7,870 nt of DNA from Bacteroidota bacterium (GCA_023429265.1 JAEYVS010000056.1:1-7870), one strand, 5' to 3'. Positions 1-7,214 are shown, numbered from the stretch's first letter. The notes: generated from the letters alone by a model not told the origin. Numbers and translations are program-made.

Positions 1-35
1 GTAAATGAGCAGAGCGGGATGTAGGTATTAACTGT

Positions 36-59
36 ATTCCCAGGTCGTGGCTTGGGAAT
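36..59. repeat. Small intergenic hairpin
   Basis: ATTCCCA (36-42) and TGGGAAT (53-59) form a perfect 7-bp stem around a 10-base loop. No T-run follows, so it is not a typical intrinsic terminator. The 'cttgggaatgag' arm resembles short dispersed intergenic repeats I recall from other bacterial genomes, but a repeat family is not shown by this window alone. The rest of 1-158 holds no gene: the only open frame at the left edge is seven codons ending at a TAG at 22-24, too short to assign. Confidence 0.4.
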
Positions 60-89
60 GAGTATTTTGTCTGTAAAATTAGGTATGTT

Positions 90-119
90 TTGACATTTAA
101 TTTTGAATAAAGATTTACT
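90..119 (+). promoter_or_regulatory. Weak promoter candidate upstream of the CADD-like gene
   Basis: TTGACA at 90-95 and TTTACT at 114-119 are separated by 18 bases, which fits a sigma70-like spacing with a poor -10 box. An alternative reading is the Bacteroidota-type -7 motif TAnnTTTG, met by TAATTTTG at 98-105, but its best TTTG partner at 66-69 is too far upstream. Either would give a short AT-rich leader to the start at 159. Only a start-site map could choose between them. Confidence 0.3.
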
Positions 120-158
120 AAATTAACAGGTAATTAAATTACTAACGCCAAATATATA

Positions 159-854
159 ATGCCAATGACAAATAGAGAAAATTTCACTACTGAAATTACC
201 GGTGTAATAGAGAAGAAAAGTCTATTACAGCATCCTTTTTACAAGAAATGGAACGAAGGAACGCTTACTCAGGATGAACTGAAAGAGTACGCAAAGCAGT
301 ACTATCATTTTGTAAAGCATTTCCCAAGATTCGTCAGCTGTGTCCACTCGAACTGCGATGACAGAGCTACAAGAGATATGCTGATGCAGAACCTTGCTGA
401 TGAAGAAGGTTACAAGACCGGTATCAGTAACCATCCTGATCTATGGATGAACTTCGCAAAGAGCCTTGGTCTGACCGAGGAAGAAGTAAGAAATTCTACT
501 CCATTAAGAGAGACTGAATATTTAGTAGATGGAATGTATGAGCTTACAAGGTCACCTGAGATAGAATTAGGACTTGCTGCATTGTATGCTTATGAGTCAC
601 AGGTACCTGAAATCTCAAAGACTAAAGTCGAAGGCTTGAAGAAATTCTACGGTATCGACAGCTATGAGGCGGTAGAGTATTTTAAAGTTCACGAAGAAGC
701 AGACGTATATCACTCACAGGATGAACTGAACGCGATAATGGACAGATGTGAAACTAAGGAAGACGAAAACAGGGTACTGACAACTGCCGATGAAGCAGCT
801 TCACTGCAATGGACTTTCTTAGACGGAATATATGAGAACTACTGTCAAAATTAA
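159..854 (+). CDS. CADD family (PqqC/TenA-fold) metalloprotein, putative p-aminobenzoate synthase
   Basis: A 231-residue cytosolic, all-helical protein of the haem-oxygenase-like/TenA/PqqC fold, closest to the CADD family (Chlamydia protein associating with death domains). The chlamydial member is a metal-dependent oxygenase that makes p-aminobenzoate for folate from its own tyrosine. Metal-ligand candidates here are Glu82 and His92 (DEEG...NHPDLW), Glu146 (YESQVPEI), and His178, Asp182 and His185 in an HxxxDxxH pattern, so the two-metal site looks complete. Tyr28 (HPFYKKW), Tyr44, Tyr145 and Lys156 sit near the positions reported as functional in the chlamydial enzyme; this mapping is from memory. 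The length is normal for the family. The start at 159 has no Shine-Dalgarno, and a second ATG at 165 is equally possible. It is transcribed alone, followed by its own terminator. The family call is firm; pABA synthesis is inference. Confidence 0.85.
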   Translation: MPMTNRENFTTEITGVIEKKSLLQHPFYKKWNEGTLTQDELKEYAKQYYHFVKHFPRFVSCVHSNCDDRATRDMLMQNLADEEGYKTGISNHPDLWMNFAKSLGLTEEEVRNSTPLRETEYLVDGMYELTRSPEIELGLAALYAYESQVPEISKTKVEGLKKFYGIDSYEAVEYFKVHEEADVYHSQDELNAIMDRCETKEDENRVLTTADEAASLQWTFLDGIYENYCQN

Positions 855-874
855 ATAATTCGTTAGATTTTTAT

Positions 875-920
875 AAAGGGGTTTATATCCTTGTTTTAGG
901 ATTGAACCCCTTTTATTTTA
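875..920 (+). terminator. Intrinsic terminator after the CADD-like gene
   Basis: AAAGGGGTT (875-883) pairs perfectly with AACCCCTTT (905-913). The enclosed segment folds again (ATCCT 887-891 with AGGAT 898-902). The descending arm runs into TATTTTA, a short T-rich tail. It lies 20 bases after the stop of the CADD-like gene and 16 bases before the next start, so it separates the two transcription units or acts as a partial attenuator between them. Confidence 0.8.
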
Positions 921-936
921 TATAAAAACAGAAAAT

Positions 937-1338
937 ATGACAACGAAGGAAATACTGGAAAAGTATAAAAAAGTAGCAGTAATTGGTTACTCCGATAAAG
1001 GCAACAGACCGAGCGGAAGAATCGCGAAGTATATGGCAGACAATGGGTATACTGTGTATGGAGTAAACCCGAGGCTGGAAGGAGAATGTCCTGAAGGAAT
1101 TCAGTGCTATGAATCGATAAAGGACATACCGGACGAAGTAGAGATCGTGGATGTATTCAGGAGGTCGGATGCTGTGGAAGGCTTGATGAAAGAGGTACTG
1201 GAGCTGCCATATAAACCAAAGGTATTCTGGACGCAGATTGGTGTGTTTAGCGATGAAGCGAGAAAGCTGGCAGAGGAGAACGGCATCGAGTATATTGAGA
1301 ATAAATGCATTTACGTGGAGCACGCCAATAATTTATAA
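937..1338 (+). CDS. CoA-binding domain protein (YccU-like)
   Basis: A 133-residue single-domain Rossmann-type protein of the CoA_binding_2 family, cytosolic and usually 130-145 residues long. Visible family marks are the N-terminal strand and nucleotide loop VAVIGYSDKGNRPSGRIAKYM (residues 13-33), GYTVYGVNP (37-45), the IVDVFRRSDAV strand-helix (about 70-80), KVFWTQIGVFSDEA (about 94-107) and a C-terminal NKCIYVEH in place of the usual drC..vEh. The family binds CoA or acyl-CoA in vitro; its physiological role is not settled. The start at 937 has no Shine-Dalgarno and lies 16 bases beyond the preceding hairpin. The stop is 14 bases before the glycosyltransferase start, so it is probably the first gene of the operon that runs to 7149. 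Confidence 0.85.
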   Translation: MTTKEILEKYKKVAVIGYSDKGNRPSGRIAKYMADNGYTVYGVNPRLEGECPEGIQCYESIKDIPDEVEIVDVFRRSDAVEGLMKEVLELPYKPKVFWTQIGVFSDEARKLAEENGIEYIENKCIYVEHANNL

Positions 1339-1352
1339 ATAAACTCAGATAG

Positions 1353-3347
1353 TTGAAACATCAAAGAGACATAAAAAAAGTTTTATTCCAGATCGCGGCA
1401 TTCGTCATACCACTGATAGTGTACATAATGACTCTTGCGCCGACAGTGTCGTTCATCGATTCTGGTGAGCTGGCGACGGTATGCATTAAACTGGGTGTGG
1501 CGCATCCGACAGGATACCCTTTATTTACTATACTTGGAAATTTATTCTCTCATATTCCGATCGGGGAGCCGATATACAGGCTGAACCTGATGTGCGCTGT
1601 GATATCAGCGGCTACTGTATTTTTATTTTTTAACCTGCTGGTATTTTTATTCAGAGAGTTCAGATTACCGGGGAATGGAGTGAAAGAAACGGTGACTGTG
1701 AAAAAGGTTAAGGGGAAAGTTCAGAAGACCGTAACAAAAGCTAAAGTGCTTCAGAAATTAGGTGATGGACCGGTATACATTATCTCATTAACTGCATCAC
1801 TCCTTCTTGGGTTTTCTTTGACATTCTGGCAGTCGGCTACTTCGATAGAGGTATACGCACTCCATAGTTTTTTCCTGGTAGCAATAATTTACTTGTTTCT
1901 GAAAGCCTGCAACTCACTTAACAAAACCCACGAGACATTCTGGCAGAGCGAAAAGTACTGGCTGGGTTTTGCGTTTGTACTGGGATTGAGTTTTACGAAT
2001 CATTTATCGACGCTGTTTTTAGGTATAGGTACACTGTATCTCTATTTTGCGCTTCAGGGATTTAATAAAGAGTCATTTAAAAGAATCGGGATTATGGCGA
2101 TCCCGTTCACAATAGGACTAAGTGTATATTCTTATTTACTGATAAGGGCAGATAATCCTATTCTCAGCTGGGGTAATCCACATAACCTTGAGAACCTGTT
2201 TAATCACGTGCGGGGAAGACAATTCAGCGTATGGATGTTTTCATCGTTTGATAACGCGGAGAAGCAGTTCGGGCATTTCATCAGTAATCTTCCGGAGGAG
2301 TTCTTTGCAGTTTCATTGATTCTCATAATCCCTGGATTGATAGCTTTATATAATGTCAGCAAGAAGTTCTTCATCTATACTTTGCTGCTATTTGGATTTA
2401 CCGTCATATACGCGATCAATTATGACATATATGACATTAACTCTTACTTCCTATTAGCGTTTGTTATAACAGCAATATGGATAGCCTTCGGGTTGTATTA
2501 TGTCATACAGAAATTGAAGGATAATTCGACGGTATACGCTGGGATATCGCTGGTACTGGTAGCAATAACGTTATACTTTAATTATCCGAAAGCAGACCAG
2601 AGTGAGAATTATTTTGTTGAAGAGTACACGATGAATGTGTTTAATTCCGCGCCTCCTAATTCCATTATTATTTCAGTTCAATGGGATTTCTGGGTTTCCG
2701 CTTCGATGTACTATCAATTCGTGAAGGGAATACGTCCGGACATTGCTGTTCTCGATAAGGAGCTTTTTAGAAAAAGCTGGTATTTAACATATGTTAAAAA
2801 GCACTATCCGGATATTTACGAGGGGTGTAAGACGCAATTTGATCTATATGAGCCTGAAGTGATAAAATTCGAGTCGAACCCGGGAAGATACACCAGTCCG
2901 AAAACACAGCAGGATCAGCAGGACCTTGCGTTGATACAGAGGTATTTTTTGGAGATGATGAACTGCATTGTGGAATCGAACATTGATAAAAGACCGGTTT
3001 TTGCAACTGTGGAGATCGAACAGGATCAAAATGAGAGATTAGTGCCGGATTATAACCGTATTCCGCAAGGAGTTTTATTGCGATATTCAAAAGATAAAGA
3101 GCCGGCAGATCACATAGAGCCGGAAATAACATACACAGTTACAGATAAGGATACTTACCATCATTCATTCATAATGAATATGTATTATAACGCATTAATG
3201 AACAGGGGAGGTTATTTGATGCGGGAAGGTAAATTATCTGAGGCAGAATCATATTTAAACAGGGCATTGACGGAATTTCCGAACAGGCCAGAGGGGCGGC
3301 AATTAATGAATACATTACAGCAAATGAAAACACAGCAAAACCCTTAG
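1353..3347 (+). CDS. DUF2723 (GT-C type) membrane glycosyltransferase with C-terminal TPR
   Basis: A 664-residue multi-pass inner-membrane protein of the DUF2723 family, which includes the eukaryotic O-mannosyltransferase TMEM260. GT-C enzymes transfer sugars from lipid-linked donors on the outer face of the membrane. After TM1 (about 10-28) comes the family signature SFIDSGELATVCIKLGVAHP (33-52). Asp36 and Glu39 are candidate catalytic acids in the first external loop, with HPTGYPLF following. Further family marks are FWQSATSIEVYALHSFF (158-174) and GLSFTNHLS (211-219). About ten TM segments end near 409. A soluble C-terminal region follows, and residues 612-655 form a TPR-like hairpin (EGKLSEAESYLNRALTEFP). 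Residues 107-135 are an unusual Lys/Val/Thr-rich loop, cytoplasmic by the positive-inside rule. The start is TTG at 1353, directly after an in-frame TAG (1350-1352); the next Met (26) would cut into TM1. The acceptor is unknown, though exported envelope proteins are plausible. Confidence 0.85.
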   Translation: MKHQRDIKKVLFQIAAFVIPLIVYIMTLAPTVSFIDSGELATVCIKLGVAHPTGYPLFTILGNLFSHIPIGEPIYRLNLMCAVISAATVFLFFNLLVFLFREFRLPGNGVKETVTVKKVKGKVQKTVTKAKVLQKLGDGPVYIISLTASLLLGFSLTFWQSATSIEVYALHSFFLVAIIYLFLKACNSLNKTHETFWQSEKYWLGFAFVLGLSFTNHLSTLFLGIGTLYLYFALQGFNKESFKRIGIMAIPFTIGLSVYSYLLIRADNPILSWGNPHNLENLFNHVRGRQFSVWMFSSFDNAEKQFGHFISNLPEEFFAVSLILIIPGLIALYNVSKKFFIYTLLLFGFTVIYAINYDIYDINSYFLLAFVITAIWIAFGLYYVIQKLKDNSTVYAGISLVLVAITLYFNYPKADQSENYFVEEYTMNVFNSAPPNSIIISVQWDFWVSASMYYQFVKGIRPDIAVLDKELFRKSWYLTYVKKHYPDIYEGCKTQFDLYEPEVIKFESNPGRYTSPKTQQDQQDLALIQRYFLEMMNCIVESNIDKRPVFATVEIEQDQNERLVPDYNRIPQGVLLRYSKDKEPADHIEPEITYTVTDKDTYHHSFIMNMYYNALMNRGGYLMREGKLSEAESYLNRALTEFPNRPEGRQLMNTLQQMKTQQNP

Positions 3348-3350
3348 AAT

Positions 3351-4754
3351 GTGCAAAAGCAGATTAAAATATTCGGTGCGATAATATTGTTTAATTTTTT
3401 AGGCGTAACTACATTATATTCCTTCCAGGTAGATGACAGCATTGAAGTAAAATCTTCCTCGGGGACAATTTATGTCGGAAGAATTGTATTAGCCGGTAAT
3501 GAGACAACAAAAGATGAAGTTATTTTGAGGGAAATGCGAACCAAAGAAGGTAAACCTTTGAATGTGGAAGTTCTTGAAAGGGATCTTCAGAATATATATA
3601 ATACCGGACTATTTACTAAAATCGACGTGACACCTGTTCCTCTTTCAAATGACAGTATAAACCTGATTATTACAGTAGAAGAATCCTTTTACCTGATCCC
3701 TGTGCCGCAGGGAGGAATTAAGGAAGGCGACCTGGATAAAATATGGGCAGGGCTTAAGGTGAGATGGCGAAATTTCAGAGGTATGAATGAAACACTGGGA
3801 TTAAGCTTTGGAATATTTTATGAACCTTTTGTTAATGCTTCATATTCAAACCCCTGGATGGGATCGGATAAATACTTTTTATCGACCTCAATAGGATATG
3901 CACAAAGATACATTCACGATATTTATTATTTACCGCCAGGAACAATAGTAGATAAGGATACAGTACCAAAATATTCAAGTGAGTCATTTGATGTAAGCGG
4001 GACTTTCGGCAGGTATATTAATCCAAACTTATCTGTTTCAAGCACAGTAGGATACAGCCTATTTCACGCTGAAAAGTTTATTGAAGGGAGAACGTTAACT
4101 CCAGACGGACAGGACACGTATTTATCCGTAAGAGTAAGTTCAAACCTCGACACAAGAGATCTGTTTTCCTATCCATCCAACGGAGCTTTAGGCAGTTTAG
4201 AATTGACAAAATATGGATTTGGAAACCATATTAATTTCAACAGATTTTCCATAGATGCGAGGAAATACATTCCAATCATACCATTTGACGGATACACAAT
4301 AATTTTTGCAAGCAGGGTGGTTAATTCCATTTCCTGGGGAGGGAATATTCCACCATATTTAAAAGAGCAATTTGGTTACGGGGAGACAATACGGGGATGG
4401 AGCGGAACTGTTTTCGAAGGTGACAGCAAATTAGGAGGATTTGCCGAATTTCGTTTCCCCATAATTAAACCTAATTACATAGAAGGAAAAGATATTCCTC
4501 TGATCAAGAAGATATCACTTTTAAAGAATCTAAGCTATAAGTACGGTTTGTACTTTACAACTTTTTATGATGTAGGCGGTGTGTGGGATAAAAAAGATAA
4601 TTTCTTTAATACACAGTTCAGGAGCGGGTATGGCGTCGGTTTAAACGCAATACTTCCATTTAATTTTGTGGGTAGAATGGATCTGTGCTTTAGTAAGAGG
4701 GTGCGGGATGAGTATTATATAGAGTTAGATTTCGGGCTTTCAGCATCATTTTAA
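3351..4754 (+). CDS. Short Omp85/BamA-like outer membrane protein with one POTRA domain
   Basis: A 467-residue exported protein. Residues 1-24 form a signal peptide (MQKQIKIFG then a hydrophobic core ending LYS). One POTRA-like repeat spans about 40-111 (IYVGRIVLAGNETTKDEVIL ... ERDLQNIYNTGLFTKIDV ... IITVEE). The rest (about 125-467) is alternating beta-strand sequence typical of an Omp85 barrel. It includes IRGW (347-350), matching the conserved (V/I)RGF motif of the lumenal L6 loop, followed by GGFAEFRFPI, and a C-terminal ...GLSASF ending in Phe, the usual barrel-assembly signal. BamA has five POTRAs and about 800 residues, so this is a reduced paralogue rather than the main BamA; roles in protein or lipid insertion are possible. 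The start is GTG at 3351, since the first in-frame Met (62) would remove the signal peptide. The gap from the glycosyltransferase stop is 3 bases. Confidence 0.83.
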   Translation: MQKQIKIFGAIILFNFLGVTTLYSFQVDDSIEVKSSSGTIYVGRIVLAGNETTKDEVILREMRTKEGKPLNVEVLERDLQNIYNTGLFTKIDVTPVPLSNDSINLIITVEESFYLIPVPQGGIKEGDLDKIWAGLKVRWRNFRGMNETLGLSFGIFYEPFVNASYSNPWMGSDKYFLSTSIGYAQRYIHDIYYLPPGTIVDKDTVPKYSSESFDVSGTFGRYINPNLSVSSTVGYSLFHAEKFIEGRTLTPDGQDTYLSVRVSSNLDTRDLFSYPSNGALGSLELTKYGFGNHINFNRFSIDARKYIPIIPFDGYTIIFASRVVNSISWGGNIPPYLKEQFGYGETIRGWSGTVFEGDSKLGGFAEFRFPIIKPNYIEGKDIPLIKKISLLKNLSYKYGLYFTTFYDVGGVWDKKDNFFNTQFRSGYGVGLNAILPFNFVGRMDLCFSKRVRDEYYIELDFGLSASF

Positions 4755-4757
4755 AAC

Positions 4758-5483
4758 ATGGAATATTATTACACACCAGGGTACAAGGTCAATCAAGAGA
4801 ATAATACGCTCTTAATAGACGATGACTTTGAATACAGGCATCTCGTAAAAGTATTACGAAAAAGAGAAGGTGACAGGATAGACATTACAGATGGAGAAAG
4901 GAATGTATATCATTGTGAGATCATTCATATTGATAAATTCATCATCGAGTGTAATATTTTGAGCCGGGAGTATAATGTGTTTGAACCTGAGGTCAATCTT
5001 CATCTTTATATTGCGCCATTGAAGAACTCCGACAGATTTGAATTCGCGGTAGAAAAGGCCGTGGAACTGGGGGTCGTATCCATCACGCCGGTAATTACGA
5101 AAAATACCGTAAAAAAGATGTCCCAAAAGGAAACAAATTTACAAAGATTGCATAGAATAATTATATCTGCAATGGGGCAGTCACAAAGGTGTCTTTTACC
5201 TAAATTAGATAATATCATTACTTTCGGTGAATTACTTGATCGAGAAAGAGGCAACAAAAACCGTATAGTTATGTATGAATTTTCGGAAAAAGACTCTAAA
5301 TTTGTGTATGATAATACTTCAAAAGATGTATATTTATTGATCGGACCCGAAGGCGGGTTTTCGAAAGAGGAAATAGAGAAGCTAAGAGAATCAGGATGGC
5401 AGGCGGCTTCACTTGGAGAGAGGAAGCTTAGAGCGGAAACGGCAGCAATCGTTTCAGTGTTTCAAATTTTAAACAGAAATTAA
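4758..5483 (+). CDS. rsmE: 16S rRNA (uracil(1498)-N3)-methyltransferase RsmE
   Basis: A 241-residue SPOUT-class methyltransferase that methylates N3 of U1498 of 16S rRNA, using S-adenosylmethionine, on the small subunit. The N-terminal PUA-like RNA-binding part (1-72) shows HLVKVLRKREGDRIDITDGE (28-47). The knotted catalytic domain shows EKAVELGVVSITPV (99-112), SAMGQSQRCLLP (137-148), LLIGPEGGFSKEE (193-205) and LGERKLRAETAA (219-230), all family signatures that line the cofactor and RNA site. The SAMxQS version in place of the commoner EAxEQS is the form I recall from Bacteroidota. Length is standard. The start is ATG at 4758, three bases after the Omp85 stop, so expression is probably coupled to it. 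The gene looks intact. Confidence 0.95.
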   Translation: MEYYYTPGYKVNQENNTLLIDDDFEYRHLVKVLRKREGDRIDITDGERNVYHCEIIHIDKFIIECNILSREYNVFEPEVNLHLYIAPLKNSDRFEFAVEKAVELGVVSITPVITKNTVKKMSQKETNLQRLHRIIISAMGQSQRCLLPKLDNIITFGELLDRERGNKNRIVMYEFSEKDSKFVYDNTSKDVYLLIGPEGGFSKEEIEKLRESGWQAASLGERKLRAETAAIVSVFQILNRN

Positions 5484-5492
5484 AAAATAAAA

Positions 5493-6347
5493 ATGAAGAT
5501 CAAAATTCTTTTACTTGCTTTATTCTCATTAGTACTATCTTCCAGCTCATACGCACAGTTTGACAAGCCAATGTTCCAGTTTGGCATAGGTATAGCCGAA
5601 CCAATGGATCAACTAAAGGGTGATGATTACATTATGTACTTGCCGAACGGATTGATGTACGTAGATACTAATTTTTTAGCTAAAAATTACGCAGCAAAGA
5701 CCGGAATACATTTATTTGGTTCGGGAAAGATCAACTTTGATAAATATTCCATAACCAGGGGTACCGCGTTTATTGCGTTTAATTCCTTTAATACATTTCA
5801 GTCGTCCCGTAATGGTGTGACAGGCATAGTAATAGCGGGTGATACACTTCCAACATCGGCTTCATATAATTACAGCTTTACGAATTTTGCACTTGGGTTT
5901 GGATTTGAGGTAGCGCCATCCGCATTTACAGGTCTCATTAGCCCTTTCGCAGGAGTAAATTTATCGTTAAATTTCATGGGTGGAGAACTAACACGCACAG
6001 AAGGATATAATGATACTAACAGGGTTGCATTTAACGGATTTAGATTAGGTGTGAATTTTAATGGCGGTATAGAAGTAAAATTTAATAAAAACTGGGGAAT
6101 TGTAGCCGGTATGAAATATGACCTCGGAAACCTGCTTCTTGCAAGTGGTGACAGGTCGGTATCCGGCAGAGTCGAATGGGGAAGGACAGGAATATCCCTG
6201 AATGATGAAGGTGGTGAATTTATTTCAAATCTCTCATCACCATTAGGCGGACAATTCGAACGCTATAAGAGTGAAGAAAAAAAGGTTAACTGGGGGACCG
6301 TATATTTGGGATTAAACTTTTACCCGAATATTGGGAAAACAAAATAA
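5493..6347 (+). CDS. Exported outer-membrane beta-barrel candidate
   Basis: A 284-residue protein of unknown function. A classical Sec signal peptide (KIK, then a Leu-rich core, then SYA before Gln22) gives cleavage after Ala21. The mature part is made of Gly- and aromatic-rich amphipathic strands of 8-12 residues (for example MFQFGIGIAEP, FTNFALGFGFEVAP, ISPFAGVNLSLNFMGG, FRLGVNFNGGIEVKF, WGIVAGMKYDLG), and ends with a final strand WGTVYLGLNFYP. This resembles the small OMP_b-brl/OmpA-like barrels of about 8-10 strands. The last residues, NIGKTK, do not end in Phe, which is atypical for a Bam substrate. I do not recognise a specific family. It lies nine bases after rsmE and 22 before the cytochrome, so it is cotranscribed; it could be a structural porin or a partner of the upstream Omp85 protein. 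Confidence 0.7.
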   Translation: MKIKILLLALFSLVLSSSSYAQFDKPMFQFGIGIAEPMDQLKGDDYIMYLPNGLMYVDTNFLAKNYAAKTGIHLFGSGKINFDKYSITRGTAFIAFNSFNTFQSSRNGVTGIVIAGDTLPTSASYNYSFTNFALGFGFEVAPSAFTGLISPFAGVNLSLNFMGGELTRTEGYNDTNRVAFNGFRLGVNFNGGIEVKFNKNWGIVAGMKYDLGNLLLASGDRSVSGRVEWGRTGISLNDEGGEFISNLSSPLGGQFERYKSEEKKVNWGTVYLGLNFYPNIGKTK

Positions 6348-6369
6348 TTGTTAACTTAACCCAATAATT

Positions 6370-7149
6370 ATGGTACAAAAACCTTTAAGAATGAGCTTTC
6401 TTTTTTGTTCTTTGATTTTTCTTTTGTCAACATTGATTTACTCCGGATGTACGGAAAAATCTGATAAGGTAGGGGAAAACTCCTATGATAAGTCAGGTGA
6501 AACGACCGGTACTCCAGAGCTTTCAGTTAAAGGCAAAGAAATGTTTTACGCGTTATCTACAGAGACAGGATTGGCTTGCGCTGACTGTCACAGCGACGGA
6601 ACGAATGACGCTAACAGCCTGACTAAATTCTTTTCGCCTGTGAATGGAGTACCTAAAAGGACTTCGACATATCACGGTATGATAAAAGGTGAAGAGGTTC
6701 AGAATACTGCAGGTGGTTCAACTCTTTGCTGGCAGAGATACCTCGGGTATCAGGATGAAATGACCCCGGAGCAGATAAATTCTCTAAATGCATATTTTGA
6801 ATCGATTGCTACAGCCAATGATCCAACTGAGATAGTTTACGAAACACTTGCTCTTCCTGAAAGGGATAAAGATAAATTCAAGCAGGTTCGTGAAGAGATA
6901 CTTGGGATGACGGGTGACGCAGTGAACGGAGAGAAGAAATTTAATGAAGCGTGCGCATTTTGTCACAGTACGGAAACCAGAGTTAAAGATGTTCCCAATC
7001 TTCAAGAGTATGAAGGAGATGGCAGGGGAGTGGTTTATAATACAATTCTTGGTGAAGAGTATATGCCATTTTATCATAAGGATAAACTGTCTTACCAGGA
7101 CATAGCTGATATATCGGAATTTGTAATGACTAAGGTAGTACAAAAATAG
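6370..7149 (+). CDS. Two-haem c-type cytochrome, probable lipoprotein
   Basis: A 259-residue exported electron carrier. Residues 1-26 form a hydrophobic signal ending IYSGC, giving a probable lipidated Cys27 followed by a Ser/Gly/Thr/Lys-rich tether (28-50); Tyr at -3 departs from the strict lipobox. Domain 1 (about 51-147) holds haem motif CADCH (Cys70, Cys73, His74), with Met104 and Met131 as possible sixth ligands and an extra Cys120 (STLCWQRYLG). Domain 2 (about 183-257) holds CAFCH (Cys195, Cys198, His199), with Met232 (EEYMPFY) as the likely axial ligand. The first domain recalls SoxA/TsdA-type cytochromes, but not enough to name a substrate. It lacks the features of bacterial cytochrome c peroxidase. 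The start at 6370 is preferred, though Met8 would also leave a working signal. It is the last gene before a strong terminator. Confidence 0.85.
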   Translation: MVQKPLRMSFLFCSLIFLLSTLIYSGCTEKSDKVGENSYDKSGETTGTPELSVKGKEMFYALSTETGLACADCHSDGTNDANSLTKFFSPVNGVPKRTSTYHGMIKGEEVQNTAGGSTLCWQRYLGYQDEMTPEQINSLNAYFESIATANDPTEIVYETLALPERDKDKFKQVREEILGMTGDAVNGEKKFNEACAFCHSTETRVKDVPNLQEYEGDGRGVVYNTILGEEYMPFYHKDKLSYQDIADISEFVMTKVVQK

Positions 7150-7161
7150 ATTTCAGTTTGT

Positions 7162-7214
7162 GGGGAGAAGTAAACGAGAAAGAGGAAGTGTCGAAATATG
7201 ACGCTTCCTCTTTT
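7162..7214. repeat. Direct repeat, copy 1 (contains terminator)
   Basis: This 53-base segment begins GGGGAGAAGTAAACGAG and runs through the terminator hairpin into TTTT. It matches 7574-7627 with one substitution, in the hairpin loop, and one extra A in the second copy's A-run. Both copies point the same way although the flanking genes converge. The near identity of non-coding sequence implies a recent duplication or a dispersed repeat family. Confidence 0.85.

Noticed and set aside
1..24. C-terminal end of an upstream + strand gene (seven open codons then TAG)
   Set aside because: Seven codons carry no family signal, and an open stretch of that length is expected by chance.
1..158. Riboswitch or leader peptide upstream of the CADD-like gene
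   Set aside because: Only one small hairpin is visible, with no conserved aptamer core and no short ORF with a plausible start.
913..1323. 136-codon open frame on the - strand opposite the CoA-binding gene
   Set aside because: It is antisense to a gene with clear family motifs, and its translation shows no domain pattern, only a chance lack of stops.
2794..3132. 112-codon open frame on the - strand inside the glycosyltransferase gene
   Set aside because: It lies wholly within the conserved DUF2723 coding region, and the predicted peptide has low-quality, Pro/Ser-rich composition.
6784..7143. 119-codon open frame on the - strand inside the cytochrome gene
   Set aside because: It is opposite the second haem-binding domain, which has intact CxxCH, and shows no recognisable features of its own.
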